A stretch of 64,000 nt of DNA, taken from the NCBI GenBank assembly GCA_026627065.1, contig JAPNUO010000001.1, positions 248,001-312,000 of the forward strand, read 5' to 3'. The DNA comes from Bacillota bacterium (GTDB lineage: Bacteria; Bacillota; Sulfobacillia; Sulfobacillales; Sulfobacillaceae). The first letter of the stretch is position 1. The number at the start of each line of letters is the position of its first letter. A program made the position numbers and the translations under genes. Below, in pieces: positions 16,880 to 25,974 of the stretch. The notes beneath the pieces were generated by a model. It was not told where the DNA came from. It saw only the letters and a program-made list of their open reading frames with translations, and did no database searches.

Positions 16880-17100
16880 GATCCAGAAGAGTAAGCGGGG
16901 TGCTAGGCTGCACAGGGAGCGCTTCCGAGACTGCAAGAAGCGCCAGTCTAGTCCGCCGAATTCCCTGGAGAGTGCTTACTTGAACGGGAGTAGAGTAAGC
17001 CGGGAGAACCCGTTACGTTCGTGAGTGGGCTTTAAGGAATTAAAGCCAAGCAAGGTGGTACCGCGGGGATGCCTCGCCCTTCAAGGGCGAGGATTTTTTG
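16880..17100 (+). promoter_or_regulatory. T-box riboswitch leader of pheST
   Basis: AGTAAGC near 16890 pairs with GCTTACT at 16974-16980 as the base of stem I. TTC at 16961-16963, on the 3' side above that base, is the Phe specifier. The T-box AAGGTGGTACCGCGG is at 17052-17066. It is followed by the terminator CCTCGCCCTT/AAGGGCGAGG (17072-17092) and six T residues. Confidence 0.92.
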
Positions 17101-17123
17101 TGGGGAAACGGGAGGGTCGTGAC

Positions 17124-18161
17124 ATGAGCGAACTTTCGTGGCAAGAGGCCGTGGAGCACATCGCGCAGGCGGCCAGTCTTGATGAACTTAAAGAATGGCG
17201 CGCCCGGTGGGTGGGTCGGCATGGGACGATTACCGAGCGCATGAAAGAGCTCAAGGCGCTTCCGCCCGAAGAGCGCCGCGCTCGCGGATACGAATTGAAC
17301 CAGGCTCGGGAAGCAATTTTAGAGGCATTGGCGGCGCGCGAGGCAACGCTCAAGGACCTAGGGGAAGCGGCCAATCTGGAAGCGGAACGCTGGGATCTCA
17401 CGTTGCCGGGGCGCCAGCCGGAGGTCGGCTTGCTGCATCCCCTAACGCGGGTGAGGCGACGCATCGAGGATGTGTTGTTGCGCCTGGGCTTCTCGCTGGC
17501 CTATGGTCCCCAAGTGGAGACAGAATGGTATAATTTTGAAGCGTTAAATATTCCTCCGAATCATCCTGCTCGCGAGATGCAAGATTCCTTCTTTGTCGAT
17601 ATTCCGGGCATGGTGCTGCGCACGCATACGTCACCGGTGCAAATCCGGGCCATGGAGCAGCATCAAGGCCGCTTGCCCGTGAAAATTATCGCTCCGGGCT
17701 TGACCTACCGACGCGACGACGACGCCACCCACGTTCCGATGTTTCAGCAAGTCGAAGGCTTGGTGGTGGATCGGGGGATCAGCGTCGCGGATTTGATGGG
17801 GACGCTGACCGCCATGGCTCAGGAATTGCTGGGCCCTTCGACAAAAACGCGCTTTCGGTCTAGTTATTTTCCCTTTACCGAGCCGTCCCTAGAAATGGAC
17901 GTCACCTGTGCCGTGTGTCAGGGGCGTGGCTGCCGGGTTTGCAAGGACACGGGCTGGGTGGAAATTCTCGGATCGGGTTTGGTCCATCCCACCGTGTTGC
18001 GCAATGGCGGCTACGATCCCGACCAAGTGTCCGGGTTTGCTTTTGGGATGGGCGTCGAGCGGATAGCCATGCGCCTTTATGGATTGGATGACCTTCGCTT
18101 GTTATACCAAAATGACCTGCGGTTTCTTTTAGGATTTCGTCATCAAGGGGGGCTGCGTTAG
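17124..18161 (+). CDS. pheS: Phenylalanyl-tRNA synthetase alpha subunit
   Basis: The protein is 345 residues of class II architecture. An N-terminal coiled coil (to about residue 85) precedes a catalytic domain with HPLTRVRRRIEDVLLRLGF, TEWYNFEALNIPPNHPAR, motif 2 GLTYRRDDDATH and motif 3 GFAFGMGVERIAMRLYG. A cysteine cluster (CAVCQGRGCRVCKDTGW) is usual for bacterial PheS. The ATG at 17124 has GGGAGGG upstream and lies after the T-box terminator. It forms the alpha2beta2 enzyme with PheT, whose gene begins one base after its stop. Confidence 0.97.
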   Translation: MSELSWQEAVEHIAQAASLDELKEWRARWVGRHGTITERMKELKALPPEERRARGYELNQAREAILEALAAREATLKDLGEAANLEAERWDLTLPGRQPEVGLLHPLTRVRRRIEDVLLRLGFSLAYGPQVETEWYNFEALNIPPNHPAREMQDSFFVDIPGMVLRTHTSPVQIRAMEQHQGRLPVKIIAPGLTYRRDDDATHVPMFQQVEGLVVDRGISVADLMGTLTAMAQELLGPSTKTRFRSSYFPFTEPSLEMDVTCAVCQGRGCRVCKDTGWVEILGSGLVHPTVLRNGGYDPDQVSGFAFGMGVERIAMRLYGLDDLRLLYQNDLRFLLGFRHQGGLR

Positions 18162-18162
18162 G

Positions 18163-20496
18163 ATGCTTGTGAGCCACCGATGGTTAGGGCGCCATCTGGA
18201 CACCATTCCGGATTCGGACACCGTGCGCCGCGGCCTCGAGCAGTTGGGCCTAGAAGTGGTCAGCGTGCGCCCCTTCGGGGAGGACTTTCAGTCCATTGAG
18301 TTGGTGGAAATCGAAAGGCGGGCGCCCCACCCGGCGAGCGACCATCTCGCGGTAGTGACCATTCGCCGCGCTCGCGGCGCCACCGTCGATGTCGTGACCG
18401 GAGCCCAGAATGGCCAGCCTGGAGATCGCGTATGGTATGCGCCTCCGGGCGCGCGCCTGCCCGATGGGCGCGTGTTGGAAACGCGCGCCGTGCGGGGCAT
18501 TGCGTCGCCAGGCATGTTGCTGTCGGGCGAAGAGCTGGGTTATCAAGCGCCTCCAGGCGACCTTTGGATCTGGCCCCAAAGCGATCCAGTGGGGACGACC
18601 TTTTTAGATGCGGTGGGGGGCGCCGACGTGATTTACGAGGTCGAACTGACGCCGAATCTTGCCCAATATCTTCAGAGCATGCGCCACCTGGCCGCCGAAT
18701 TGGGCGCCCTGTGGAACATCCCCCTGGTGCCGCTCACGACGCCCTTTGCGTGGAACAACGCCGCGGTTGCGGAGGTGAAGGCGCCGGATCGTTGCCCGCT
18801 GTACGCGTTGGTGGAGCTGACCCTAAAACCTGGCGCCGTCTCACCTCTCTGGCTTCAAACCCTCTTGCTGGCGGTGGGGCAGCGCATCATCCATCCTGCC
18901 GTGGATGTGACGAACTTTGTGCTGTGGGATTTAGGTCAGCCATTGCATGCGTTTGACGCCGAACGCGTGAAAGGGCCCCTGGTGGTGCGGCTAGCCGAGC
19001 CTCGGGAAACGCTGGAGCTCTTGGATGGCACCGCGGTGGAGCTGACGCCTCACGACCTCGTGATTGCCGACCAGGAAGGGCCTGTCGCACTCGCGGGCAT
19101 TATGGGGGGGACGCGGGCCCAAGTGGACGCGCGCTCCACCCGGATTTGGCTGGAGTGTGCTCATTTTGTCGCCGATCCTATCTTTCAAAGTTACAAGGCG
19201 CATCGCCTGCCCACCGACGCCGCGCTGCATTTCGGTAAGGGGACCGATCCCGCAATGGTGTTCCTGGCCCCGCAATTGGTTGTGGAGATTTTACGGGATG
19301 CCGACATCTTGGAGGCTATCGGCCCGAGCGTCCTCCGGGGTCAGTTGCCGCCGCAGGACACCATTTCCTGGGATGCTCGCCGCATCAGCCAGCTGCTTGG
19401 TGTTGCCTGGGAGGAAGAGAAAGTGCGGACTGCCCTCGTCCGTTTGGGATATCACATTGAGGGGGGGACGGTGGTGGTCCCCCGCTACCGCCACGACGTC
19501 TCCTCGCTCTACGATTTGGCGGAAGATGTCGCCCGTTTCTACGGCCTTGAGGCCATTCAACCTCGGCTGCCGGTACAGCGGACGGAGTTGGCGCGACGGG
19601 ATGCGCGCCACCTGTGGGAAGAAACCGTGCGGGACCTCATGACGAGCGCGGGGTACACCGAAGTCATGACGCGCACCTTAGTGAATCCAAAGGCCGAGGC
19701 GCCCTATGTGGCGGGGGACCGAGGGGAGCTTGTCCGAGTGACGAATCCCCTTCGGGAGGAAGAAAGCGTGCTCCGCCGCGTCCTTTTGCCCAGCCTCTTA
19801 GAAGTGGTGCGGTTCAATAGGGCACGGCACAACCTTCCCATCCGCATCTTCGAAGTCGGTTCGGTGTTTTCGCGCCGGGGAGACGCGGTCGAGGAAACAC
19901 AGGAGCTCGCCGCCGTGCTCGGCTTGGAGCCCGTTCCGGCATTCCCGCTGCATCTCGAGCCGTCGGTGTATGATCTCACGGGACTGGCGGACTTTCTCCT
20001 GCAACGGTTGGGATGGGCGGGCGAACGCCGCCCGTGGTCTCTTGTGCCGTCGTTCTTGCACCCCGGACGGTCGCAGGAGATTTGGGTCAATGGCCACCCC
20101 GTCGGATACGTCGGTGAGCTGAGGCCCAGGCTAGCCGAGTCGTACCGCCTGAAGCGGCTGGGGGTCCTCGTCATTCGCTGGCCTGAGGAGATTCGCGTGT
20201 CCCCCTTTCGCCCCGTGCGCCCCTCGCGCTTTCCCGAAGTTGAACGAGACTTGTCTCTCGTGATTGGGGACCAGACCTCATATGAGGCGGTCCACCGGGT
20301 TATTTGGGACGAGGCGGGCGATCTCATGAAATCGCTGGACGTGATTGATCGCTATGAAGGGGCCTTTGGAGTGTCCCTGACGGTCCGGATGACGTTTCAG
20401 TCCGAGGTGACCACGCTGACAGACGAGGCGGTGGATGCCCTAGTGGCGAAGGTGGTTAACAGGTTGTCGAACATTGGTGTCAGTTTGCGTCAATAA
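18163..20496 (+). CDS. pheT: Phenylalanyl-tRNA synthetase beta subunit
   Basis: The protein is 777 residues, the usual bacterial PheT length. It has an N-terminal tRNA-binding OB fold (VVTIRRARGATVDVVTGAQN), a B3/B4 editing domain (HPAVDVTNFVLWDLGQPLHA), B5 (GGTVVVPRYRHDVSSLYDLA), a pseudo-catalytic region with NPLREEESVLR, and a C-terminal ferredoxin-fold anticodon-binding domain (PSRFPEVERDLSLVIGDQ). It pairs with PheS, clears mischarged Tyr-tRNA and shares the upstream T-box control. Confidence 0.97.
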   Translation: MLVSHRWLGRHLDTIPDSDTVRRGLEQLGLEVVSVRPFGEDFQSIELVEIERRAPHPASDHLAVVTIRRARGATVDVVTGAQNGQPGDRVWYAPPGARLPDGRVLETRAVRGIASPGMLLSGEELGYQAPPGDLWIWPQSDPVGTTFLDAVGGADVIYEVELTPNLAQYLQSMRHLAAELGALWNIPLVPLTTPFAWNNAAVAEVKAPDRCPLYALVELTLKPGAVSPLWLQTLLLAVGQRIIHPAVDVTNFVLWDLGQPLHAFDAERVKGPLVVRLAEPRETLELLDGTAVELTPHDLVIADQEGPVALAGIMGGTRAQVDARSTRIWLECAHFVADPIFQSYKAHRLPTDAALHFGKGTDPAMVFLAPQLVVEILRDADILEAIGPSVLRGQLPPQDTISWDARRISQLLGVAWEEEKVRTALVRLGYHIEGGTVVVPRYRHDVSSLYDLAEDVARFYGLEAIQPRLPVQRTELARRDARHLWEETVRDLMTSAGYTEVMTRTLVNPKAEAPYVAGDRGELVRVTNPLREEESVLRRVLLPSLLEVVRFNRARHNLPIRIFEVGSVFSRRGDAVEETQELAAVLGLEPVPAFPLHLEPSVYDLTGLADFLLQRLGWAGERRPWSLVPSFLHPGRSQEIWVNGHPVGYVGELRPRLAESYRLKRLGVLVIRWPEEIRVSPFRPVRPSRFPEVERDLSLVIGDQTSYEAVHRVIWDEAGDLMKSLDVIDRYEGAFGVSLTVRMTFQSEVTTLTDEAVDALVAKVVNRLSNIGVSLRQ

Positions 20497-20525
20497 TTTC
20501 CGAAACCCAGGGGATCTGGCAGGAT

Positions 20526-20567
20526 TTTGCTCAGGTTGTCGAGAATTGGTAAAAAACCTGAGACAAA
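20526..20567 (+). promoter_or_regulatory. Hairpin in front of zapA
   Basis: TTTGCTCAGGTT can pair with AACCTGAGACAAA, the 3' arm ending at the AAAGGAG ribosome binding site of zapA. It could act as a weak terminator after pheT or partly mask the binding site. There is no T tract. Confidence 0.3.
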
Positions 20568-20579
20568 GGAGCGATCCTG

Positions 20580-20861
20580 GTGGGTGAACAGACTCGGACG
20601 ACCGTCACGATCTATGGCGAGGACTATTCGCTGGTAGGGGACATGCCGGAAGAAGTGATTCACGCGCTCGCATATCACGTGGATAACCGCATCCGGCTCT
20701 TGGCGTCAAAAAATCCGCGGGTCAGTCTCAACCGGCTGGCCGTCCTTACGGCGCTAAACCTGGCCGAGGAGCTCTACGTGCTGCAACAGGAACATCAAAA
20801 ATTGGTGGAAACGATGCAGCAGCAATGGCGCGCCAAGCGTGGCGCCAAGGATGCCACCTGA
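20580..20861 (+). CDS. zapA: Cell division protein ZapA
   Basis: This 93-residue protein has the ZapA fold: TTVTIYGEDYSLVGDMPEE at the start, then the long helix with ALAYHVDNRIRLLA and NRLAVLTALNLAEEL, followed by a coiled-coil tail. It binds FtsZ and stabilises the Z ring. The GTG at 20580 follows AAAGGAG. The place after pheT is standard in Firmicutes, where cvpA and mutS2 usually follow. Here a structured repeat and IS elements come next, so the usual continuation has been interrupted or moved. Confidence 0.9.
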   Translation: MGEQTRTTVTIYGEDYSLVGDMPEEVIHALAYHVDNRIRLLASKNPRVSLNRLAVLTALNLAEELYVLQQEHQKLVETMQQQWRAKRGAKDAT

Positions 20862-20873
20862 GGCAACTCCATT

Positions 20874-21064
20874 TGACCAAAAACCCGGCAGCGCAAGCCA
20901 TGGACGTTAGTCGTGGGGATAAGCCGCCCAATTGGGGTAAAACATTCTGAGGTTCCACCCCGTTCGCAGAGGGTGCAACCATTCAAGTATCGGGGCGATG
21001 GCGTCCCCCGCAGGGGTGCGGTGGCAGGTAAGCGTAAAATACTCCCCACGTAGACGGTGGGGAG
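20874..21064 (+). ncRNA. Structured repeat RNA, copy 2 (HEARO/omega-RNA-like candidate)
   Basis: It carries the same ordered blocks as 12127-12360, with the GGTT/AACC-closed hairpin and a terminal CTCCCCAC/GTGGGGAG stem that is stronger than in copy 1. It begins 12 bases after the zapA stop. Block conservation with divergent spacers suggests conserved RNA structure. Confidence 0.5.
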
Positions 21065-21245
21065 GGCAGAGGTTCTGACGGCGAGCGAGGGTGTTTTACT
21101 CGGAAGACGGCGAGGCCGGGGCAGGCGCTTTCACGGGCGCCGGTAACGTCGGCGACCAAGGCAAACAGTCCGCCCAGCTGGCGGGATTTGGGAGGTCACG
21201 CTGCGGCAGTTGCTCGAAGAGAGATTGCCGAGAGGCCCGGGGTTC
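21065..21245. other. Unassigned stretch at the IS66 boundary
   Basis: No gene or clear inverted repeat was recognised between the repeat RNA and the end of the IS66 transposase. One IS66 terminus probably lies here. Confidence 0.35.
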
Positions 21246-22640
21246 CTAGCCGTTCTCTTTCGCGGTTTGGATGAGACTGAACGCGATGGCACTCGCCTGG
21301 GCGCCGCGGGGCGTGTTCGCGAAGAGCCAGTTTTTCCGGCCTGTCACAAAGGGCTTGATGGCGCGTTCACTCCGGTTGTTGTCGACCTCCAGACGCCCGT
21401 CTTCGAGAAACCGCGTCAGCGGTGTCCATTGATTCAGGCCATACGTCACCGCCTTGCCCCAGGGACTCTGGGGCAAGGTCTGCCGTTTTTGGGCTCGCAA
21501 CCACCGCGCACACGGCGCGAGGACCGGCCGACTCCGGATCTGGCGGGCCGCCTGCCGCTCGGCCGGGGTCAGGGCCCGGAGTTCGCGTGCGATCCGGAAG
21601 ATCGTCTGGCAGAACTCTCAGCCTTCCCGGATGGCACTCGGTCCGTCCCGCGCGGCGGCAGGCAGCGTATGCAGCGCGTCCACAAAATGCCGCCGCGCAT
21701 GGGCCCAACATCCCACCAGGGTGGCTTCAGCCACCTCACGATAGTCGGCATAGCCATCGCATGGGAGGTCGCCCTGAAAGCCGGCAAGAAATTGCCGAGC
21801 ATAGGCGCCGTGGCGCCCCGGTTGATACTCATACAAGACAATCGGCGGGCCTTCGCGGCCGCTGCGGTAGAGCCCCATGGAGGATTTTTGTGTCGCCGTG
21901 CGCCCCGGTTCCTGCACCACCGTGAGCGTGGTTTCGTCCGCTTGCACGATGTCCTGGGCCACCAAGGTCTGCTTGAGCGCCTCATAGACCGGTGTGAGCC
22001 ATGTCTGGGTGGCATAGATCACCCCGTGCGCCAACGTCTGGCGCGAGAGCGGGATCCCGAGCCGGGCCCACTCCTGTTCCTGCCGGTAGAGGGGCCAAGG
22101 CTCCGTAAATTTTTGATGCAGCGTGAAGGCCAGCAGCGAGGCCGACGCCAGACTCCCGGGGTAGACTGGACGGGGCATCGGGGCCGTTTTGATGGGGGTG
22201 GTGAGCGCGTCGCGCTCCCACGGCCGACACGCATAGACCTGTTGCACTCGCTCGAGCACCTTCACTTGGGCGGGAATGACCTGCAGCTCCCGGTGGATTT
22301 CCGTGCTCATGACATGCAGTCGTCCGTGACAGGTGTCACACCCCGGCTCGGAGTCGGGGAGCTCATACACGATGCGCTCCACCGGAAGATGGGCCAGTGC
22401 CGCGTCGCGCTGCCCCGGGGTCTTTTTCCGGCGCGTGTCCGGGATCGTTTCCGGCGGAGCATCCACCGGGGAGCGCTGCTCGACTTTCGCTTCATGAAAG
22501 CGCCGGAGCTGCGCGGCATCGGAGTGCTCCTGCGACGCGCCCTATGGGCGATGTTTCGCGAGCCGGCATGGCTCCTCATCCCACGGGACGCGCAGGGTGA
22601 GGGCCGCGACTTGCTGTGCTCAGCGGGCCACTTCCGCGGC
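21246..22640 (-). pseudogene. tnpC: IS66 transposase TnpC, with in-frame stops
   Basis: The frame encodes the IS66 transposase. There is a zinc-finger-like segment (CDTCHGRLHV), the DDE core around QADETTLTVVQEPGR and CDGYADYREVAEATLVGCWA, and the C-terminal EVDNNRSERAIKPFVTGRKN with the last acidic residue. A TGA at 21618-21620 splits it into two in-frame pieces. The N-terminal part holds at least one further TAG and TGA, so no full protein can be made. Confidence 0.8.
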
Positions 22641-22734
22641 CCATGCTTCGGGAGTCCGTTCGGCGTGTGTCCTCAGAGGAGACAGATTCGACACGCCGCC
22701 CCGGAATTCCTGGCTCCAGCGAAACTGGTATTTT

Positions 22735-23091
22735 TCAGATAATCTGGCGGTGCCGGAGGGGGCGCGAGGCGGTCGGCTGTTCCCGCGGTAAGCCATCCAC
22801 CAACCACGGCAATTGACGGAGGGTCACCGCTTGCGGCGACGCGGCGGCCGTCATCGGCCACGCGAGTCGGCCCCGTTCCCACCGAAAATAATGGAGCCAA
22901 AAGCCGTGGTCGGCCCATTCCCAGATCTTCAGTGTATTGCGCTCCCGGTTGCAAAACACGAAGAGCGCGGCGCTACACGGATCCCAGGGAAACGTACTCT
23001 GCACCAGCGCGGCCAAGCTATCGAGGGACTTCCGCAGATCGGTGGCGCCCACGGCGAGATACACCGGGCGCTGGGGATGGCCCCTCATCAT
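22735..23091 (-). CDS. tnpB: IS66 Orf2 (TnpB-type) accessory protein
   Basis: This 118-residue protein has the IS66 Orf2 signature: VYLAVGATDLRKSLDSLAAL, ALFVFCNRERNTLKIWEWAD and GFWLHYFRWERGRL. Its function in transposition is poorly understood. The ATG at 23091 overlaps the tnpA stop. It is the only intact frame of this element. It is unrelated to the RNA-guided TnpB of IS605. Confidence 0.8.
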   Translation of the reverse strand: MMRGHPQRPVYLAVGATDLRKSLDSLAALVQSTFPWDPCSAALFVFCNRERNTLKIWEWADHGFWLHYFRWERGRLAWPMTAAASPQAVTLRQLPWLVDGLPREQPTASRPLRHRQII

Positions 23092-23384
23092 GATGTCAAT
23101 GCCCGCACGACCGCTTGCAACCACGGCGGATCGAAATCCTGCGCCACCTGAATCTCGGCCGCACCGACCCGCACGGTCAGCGTGGCCGGCGTGGGTAGGG
23201 CACATGCCACCCACGCGGGGGACCCGGCCTCCGCGGTGCGACACTGGTGTCACCAGGACTTTAACTGGCGTAGCGACACCCCGTGAGTCCGCGCCCATTG
23301 AGGCTGGCTCAGCCCGCTCGCTTGATAATCTGCCACCCGTTGCGCCCAGCGTCGCTCGTTGGCCTCGCGTTCGGCGTGCGTCAT
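23088..23384 (-). pseudogene. tnpA: IS66 TnpA-like protein, with an in-frame stop
   Basis: The frame starts MTHAEREANERRWAQRVADY and continues with a helix-turn-helix (SGLSQPQWARTHGVSLRQLK). A TGA at 23250-23252 ends it after 44 residues. The same frame then runs on to overlap tnpB. This is the layout of IS66 TnpA with one nonsense mutation. Confidence 0.6.
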
Positions 23385-23517
23385 TGTGCCTCCGCTCCTC
23401 TTTTGCATTTGGGAGCATTATTGATCACGGAGTTCACCGACGGTAGGTGGGAACTATTTGACGGTTACGAGAAACTCGCCAACACGGCCAAGCCTCGAGG
23501 CCGCGTTCTACCCACTC

Positions 23518-24271
23518 GTTGGGGACGGCTGCCGTTTCGGTCCAACCGGTGAGGATGTCCACCATGTCCAGGGTCCAGGCGAAGTCCCCGTGGGCCGCAC
23601 CGCCATCGTGGGACACGAGGTCGATCTCGAGAAATCCCGGCGGAGTGGCGTCGTCCCACTCCGCCCAGGAGCGGACCGGAATCTGGTGTTTGAGAACGTA
23701 CCGGGTTTCGTGCCATGGCGGCCTTTGACCTCCCACCGCCGCCGTTCGGCGGCAAGAAAGCGATCGATGGAGGCCGCGCTCATGCTGAGTAGCTGTTGCC
23801 GGACGGTGGGCTCGAGCGTGAGCTCCTGATGCTGTTCGAGTGGGGCGACCAGATCAGGTAAAAACGGTTGCAGGCGCTTGCCGGTGGGAAAATTCAAGAT
23901 CGCCCAACACGGGACGAGTGCGGCTTTCGCCGCTGGACCGTAGGTCGGCTTGCGCCCCCGCCCCGGCCGCGGCGTGGCGGGCCGCTGGGCGGGGGCGGTG
24001 CGGAGCGCACGGGCGGCATAGGAGCGATGGTATCCGCACAGAGTTTGATCTGATTGATGATCTGGGTCCGTTCGCGCTTACGCGCCCGCCGGTACTGGCG
24101 GGCCAACTCCCGGACCACAGCGTGGCGCTCGGCAGATGATAACGGCATCGGGGAATCCTCCTTGACATGATGCCGCACACTTCGGGTTGCCATCACAACA
24201 CTCCTTTTTCGAGTACATTTTGTTGTGAGGCAACGAATCGTTTTCGAGTACATTTTTTGTGAGTCATATCG
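23518..24271 (-). pseudogene. IS copy 2, frameshifted transposase
   Basis: This is nearly identical to 58-813, but one base is missing near 24045 (CAGAGTTTGATCTG against CAGAGTTGGGACCTG, with substitutions) and one near 23696. The transposase is split into at least three frames. Similarity ends abruptly at 23518, inside the gene, so the catalytic end is also lost. The IS end carries the same two TTCGAGTACATTTT repeats and abuts the promoter of the following tetR gene. Confidence 0.8.
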
Positions 24272-24276
24272 GCTTG

Positions 24277-24306
24277 TTGACAATTGTCGGAAACCCCTGG
24301 TACACT
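24277..24306 (+). promoter_or_regulatory. Promoter of the tetR-like gene
   Basis: TTGACA (24277-24282) and TACACT (24301-24306) are 18 bases apart. The operator palindrome follows directly. Confidence 0.7.
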
Positions 24307-24326
24307 ACGACCGAACGATCGGTCGT
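24307..24326. promoter_or_regulatory. TetR operator 1
   Basis: ACGACCGAACGATCGGTCGT is a near-perfect palindrome with half sites GACCGA and TCGGTC, covering the expected transcription start of the tetR-like gene. The same half sites recur at 24946-24961. Confidence 0.75.
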
Positions 24327-24334
24327 CACTGGGG

Positions 24335-24922
24335 GTGGACATTCTGGAGTCGGATTCACGCACGCGGATCTTGGACGTCGCCCTGCAACTGTTTGATCAG
24401 CAGGGCTATGCGGGAACCAGCATGGAAGCGATCCGCAAAGCCGCAGGATTTCGGACAAAGTCCAGTCTCTATGCGCACTTTCCCAGTAAACAGAGTCTGT
24501 CGGAGGCCTTACTGGAACGGATTCTGGCGGAGGAAACGGCCGCTCTGGCTCCCTGTCTAAAGCCTGAATCCCAGGCGACCCTGGATGATGTGTTGAACCT
24601 TGCCGAACGCCTCGTGACGTGGGGATTGACCCACCAAGCCGCTTATCGGTTTTGCTTTCTTCAGTGGCATGGAGACACGCCCCGCCCGCCACGGACCGAT
24701 GCCGCTGTGGAGGTCGCGCCCCAATGGGCCATCGCAGTCTTGAGTCGACTGCAGGCGGAAGGCGCTCCACTACGGGCGATGGACCCGGCGTTCTTGGTCA
24801 ATGCGTGTTATGGGCTGATTAATCAGGTGATCGTCAGTAGCCCTCCCGGATTGTCACCCGACCGGATTGCCGAGTTAGCGCGCCAAACGCGATGGTTGTG
24901 TGGAGTCATCATGAGAGCCTAG
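24335..24922 (+). CDS. TetR-family transcriptional regulator
   Basis: The protein is about 195 residues. The N-terminal TetR helix-turn-helix reads RTRILDVALQLFDQQGYAGT and SMEAIRKAAGFRTKSSLYAH, with FPSKQSLSEALLERIL after it. The C-terminal ligand domain is unassigned. The GTG at 24335 is chosen because the promoter's -10 box ends at 24306. It probably represses itself through operator 1, and the SDR gene after it through operator 2. The inducing ligand is unknown. An IS remnant ends six bases before its -35 box. Confidence 0.85.
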   Translation: MDILESDSRTRILDVALQLFDQQGYAGTSMEAIRKAAGFRTKSSLYAHFPSKQSLSEALLERILAEETAALAPCLKPESQATLDDVLNLAERLVTWGLTHQAAYRFCFLQWHGDTPRPPRTDAAVEVAPQWAIAVLSRLQAEGAPLRAMDPAFLVNACYGLINQVIVSSPPGLSPDRIAELARQTRWLCGVIMRA

Positions 24923-24945
24923 TACGCTGACATTTGCCCTGTAGC

Positions 24946-24961
24946 GACCGACCGTTCGGTC
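24946..24961. promoter_or_regulatory. TetR operator 2
   Basis: GACCGACCGTTCGGTC has the same half sites as operator 1 and sits 27 bases before the SDR start. This suggests a two-gene regulon. Confidence 0.7.
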
Positions 24962-24987
24962 ATTATTGCACCGAAGGAGCTGAATGA

Positions 24988-25923
24988 ATGAAGACCATTG
25001 TGTTGGGCGCCACCGGCCGACTCGGGCGTGAGGTCGTCCGCGAGTTTGTGGGGGCCGGTCATCAGGTCGTTGCCGTGACCCGATCCGCTAATCCCCCGGG
25101 CAACCGGAATGCGTTGCGTTGGGTCACCTTGGATGCACGGGATGTTGCCGGGCATCACACCTTGTTTGCTCATGCGGATTGTGTCATTGATGCTCGCAAT
25201 CAGCGCTACGATGATTGGAGCGGGTATCCGGCCATGATCACGGCCACCTTAGCGGCGCTAGAGGGCACACAGGCTCGATATGTCTATGTCGATAACCTCT
25301 ACCTTTATGGGCGCCCTCCTTCGAGTGACGCCGTCGACGAAACGGCGCCCCGAATGCCGGTCAGTGAAAAGGGACGCATTCGGTGCGATATCGAAGCACA
25401 GCTCCAGGTCGCAATGCGCGACCATGCCATCGTGATTGTCAGGTTCCCCGACTTTTACGGTATTACGACCGACCCGCTTCCGCGAGCCCTCCGCTGGTTT
25501 GGACCGCCGACCTTGGCGCACCAGTTCATACACGTGCCGGACGCCGCTCACGCGGTGCGCCTGCTTGCCGAGGAGCTCGCCGCCTACGGGGACATTTGGC
25601 ATGTCACAGGTGCCGAGCCCATCACCGGCGACGCTCTCCGGGACATCACCCAGCAGGTGGTGGGTCGACCCGTCAGGCTCCACGTGATCGGCCCAGCCCT
25701 CGTGCATCTGATGGGCCTGGTGTATGGCCCGGCCCGTGGACTGCGAGAAACCCAATATCTCTGGCAGACGCCCGTCACGCTGAGCATGGCCAAGTTCGCG
25801 AGCCGCTTCGATACAAGGTTCATCCACAGTCATGTTAATGCTCTGCGGGAGATTGTGCAGAAAACGGGCGGCACGTCGCAGGCAATCAATTCCTCCGCGG
25901 CCTTCATGGAAATAGGACAGTGA
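24988..25923 (+). CDS. NAD(P)-binding SDR/NmrA-like protein
   Basis: This 311-residue atypical extended SDR has the nucleotide-binding loop GATGRLGREVVREF at residues 7-20. The central region YVYVDNLYLYGRPP corresponds to the SDR catalytic Tyr area. FIHVPDAAHAVRLLAEEL is typical of epimerase-like family members. It may reduce or sense NAD(P)H with a small molecule; no substrate can be assigned. GAAGGAG precedes the ATG. It follows a TetR gene and has its own copy of that operator, so it is probably induced by the same ligand. An intrinsic terminator lies just downstream. Confidence 0.75.
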   Translation: MKTIVLGATGRLGREVVREFVGAGHQVVAVTRSANPPGNRNALRWVTLDARDVAGHHTLFAHADCVIDARNQRYDDWSGYPAMITATLAALEGTQARYVYVDNLYLYGRPPSSDAVDETAPRMPVSEKGRIRCDIEAQLQVAMRDHAIVIVRFPDFYGITTDPLPRALRWFGPPTLAHQFIHVPDAAHAVRLLAEELAAYGDIWHVTGAEPITGDALRDITQQVVGRPVRLHVIGPALVHLMGLVYGPARGLRETQYLWQTPVTLSMAKFASRFDTRFIHSHVNALREIVQKTGGTSQAINSSAAFMEIGQ

Positions 25924-25938
25924 TGCCCTAATACCGAT

Positions 25939-25967
25939 CAACCCCCGGTCCCGCCGGGGGTTGTCTT
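25939..25967 (+). terminator. Intrinsic terminator after the SDR gene
   Basis: CAACCCCCGG and CCGGGGGTTG form a perfect ten-base stem with loop TCCCG, followed by TCTT. It lies 16 bases beyond the stop codon. Confidence 0.8.
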
Positions 25968-25974
25968 GGGTCAT

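Larger units (their letters stand above)
21246..23420 (-). mobile_element. IS66-family element, degenerate
   Basis: The three genes diagnostic of IS66 (tnpA, tnpB, tnpC) lie in order on the minus strand. tnpA and tnpC contain in-frame stops while tnpB is open. Outer limits are approximate because terminal inverted repeats could not be fixed. Confidence 0.8.

Noticed and set aside
21210..22742. A 510-codon open frame on the plus strand
   Set aside because: It is the antisense shadow of IS66 tnpC; the Pro/Arg/His-rich text has no domain.
22735..23091. Reading IS66 tnpB as an RNA-guided nuclease partner of the nearby repeat RNA
   Set aside because: IS66 Orf2 shares only the name; it is 118 residues and lacks RuvC motifs.
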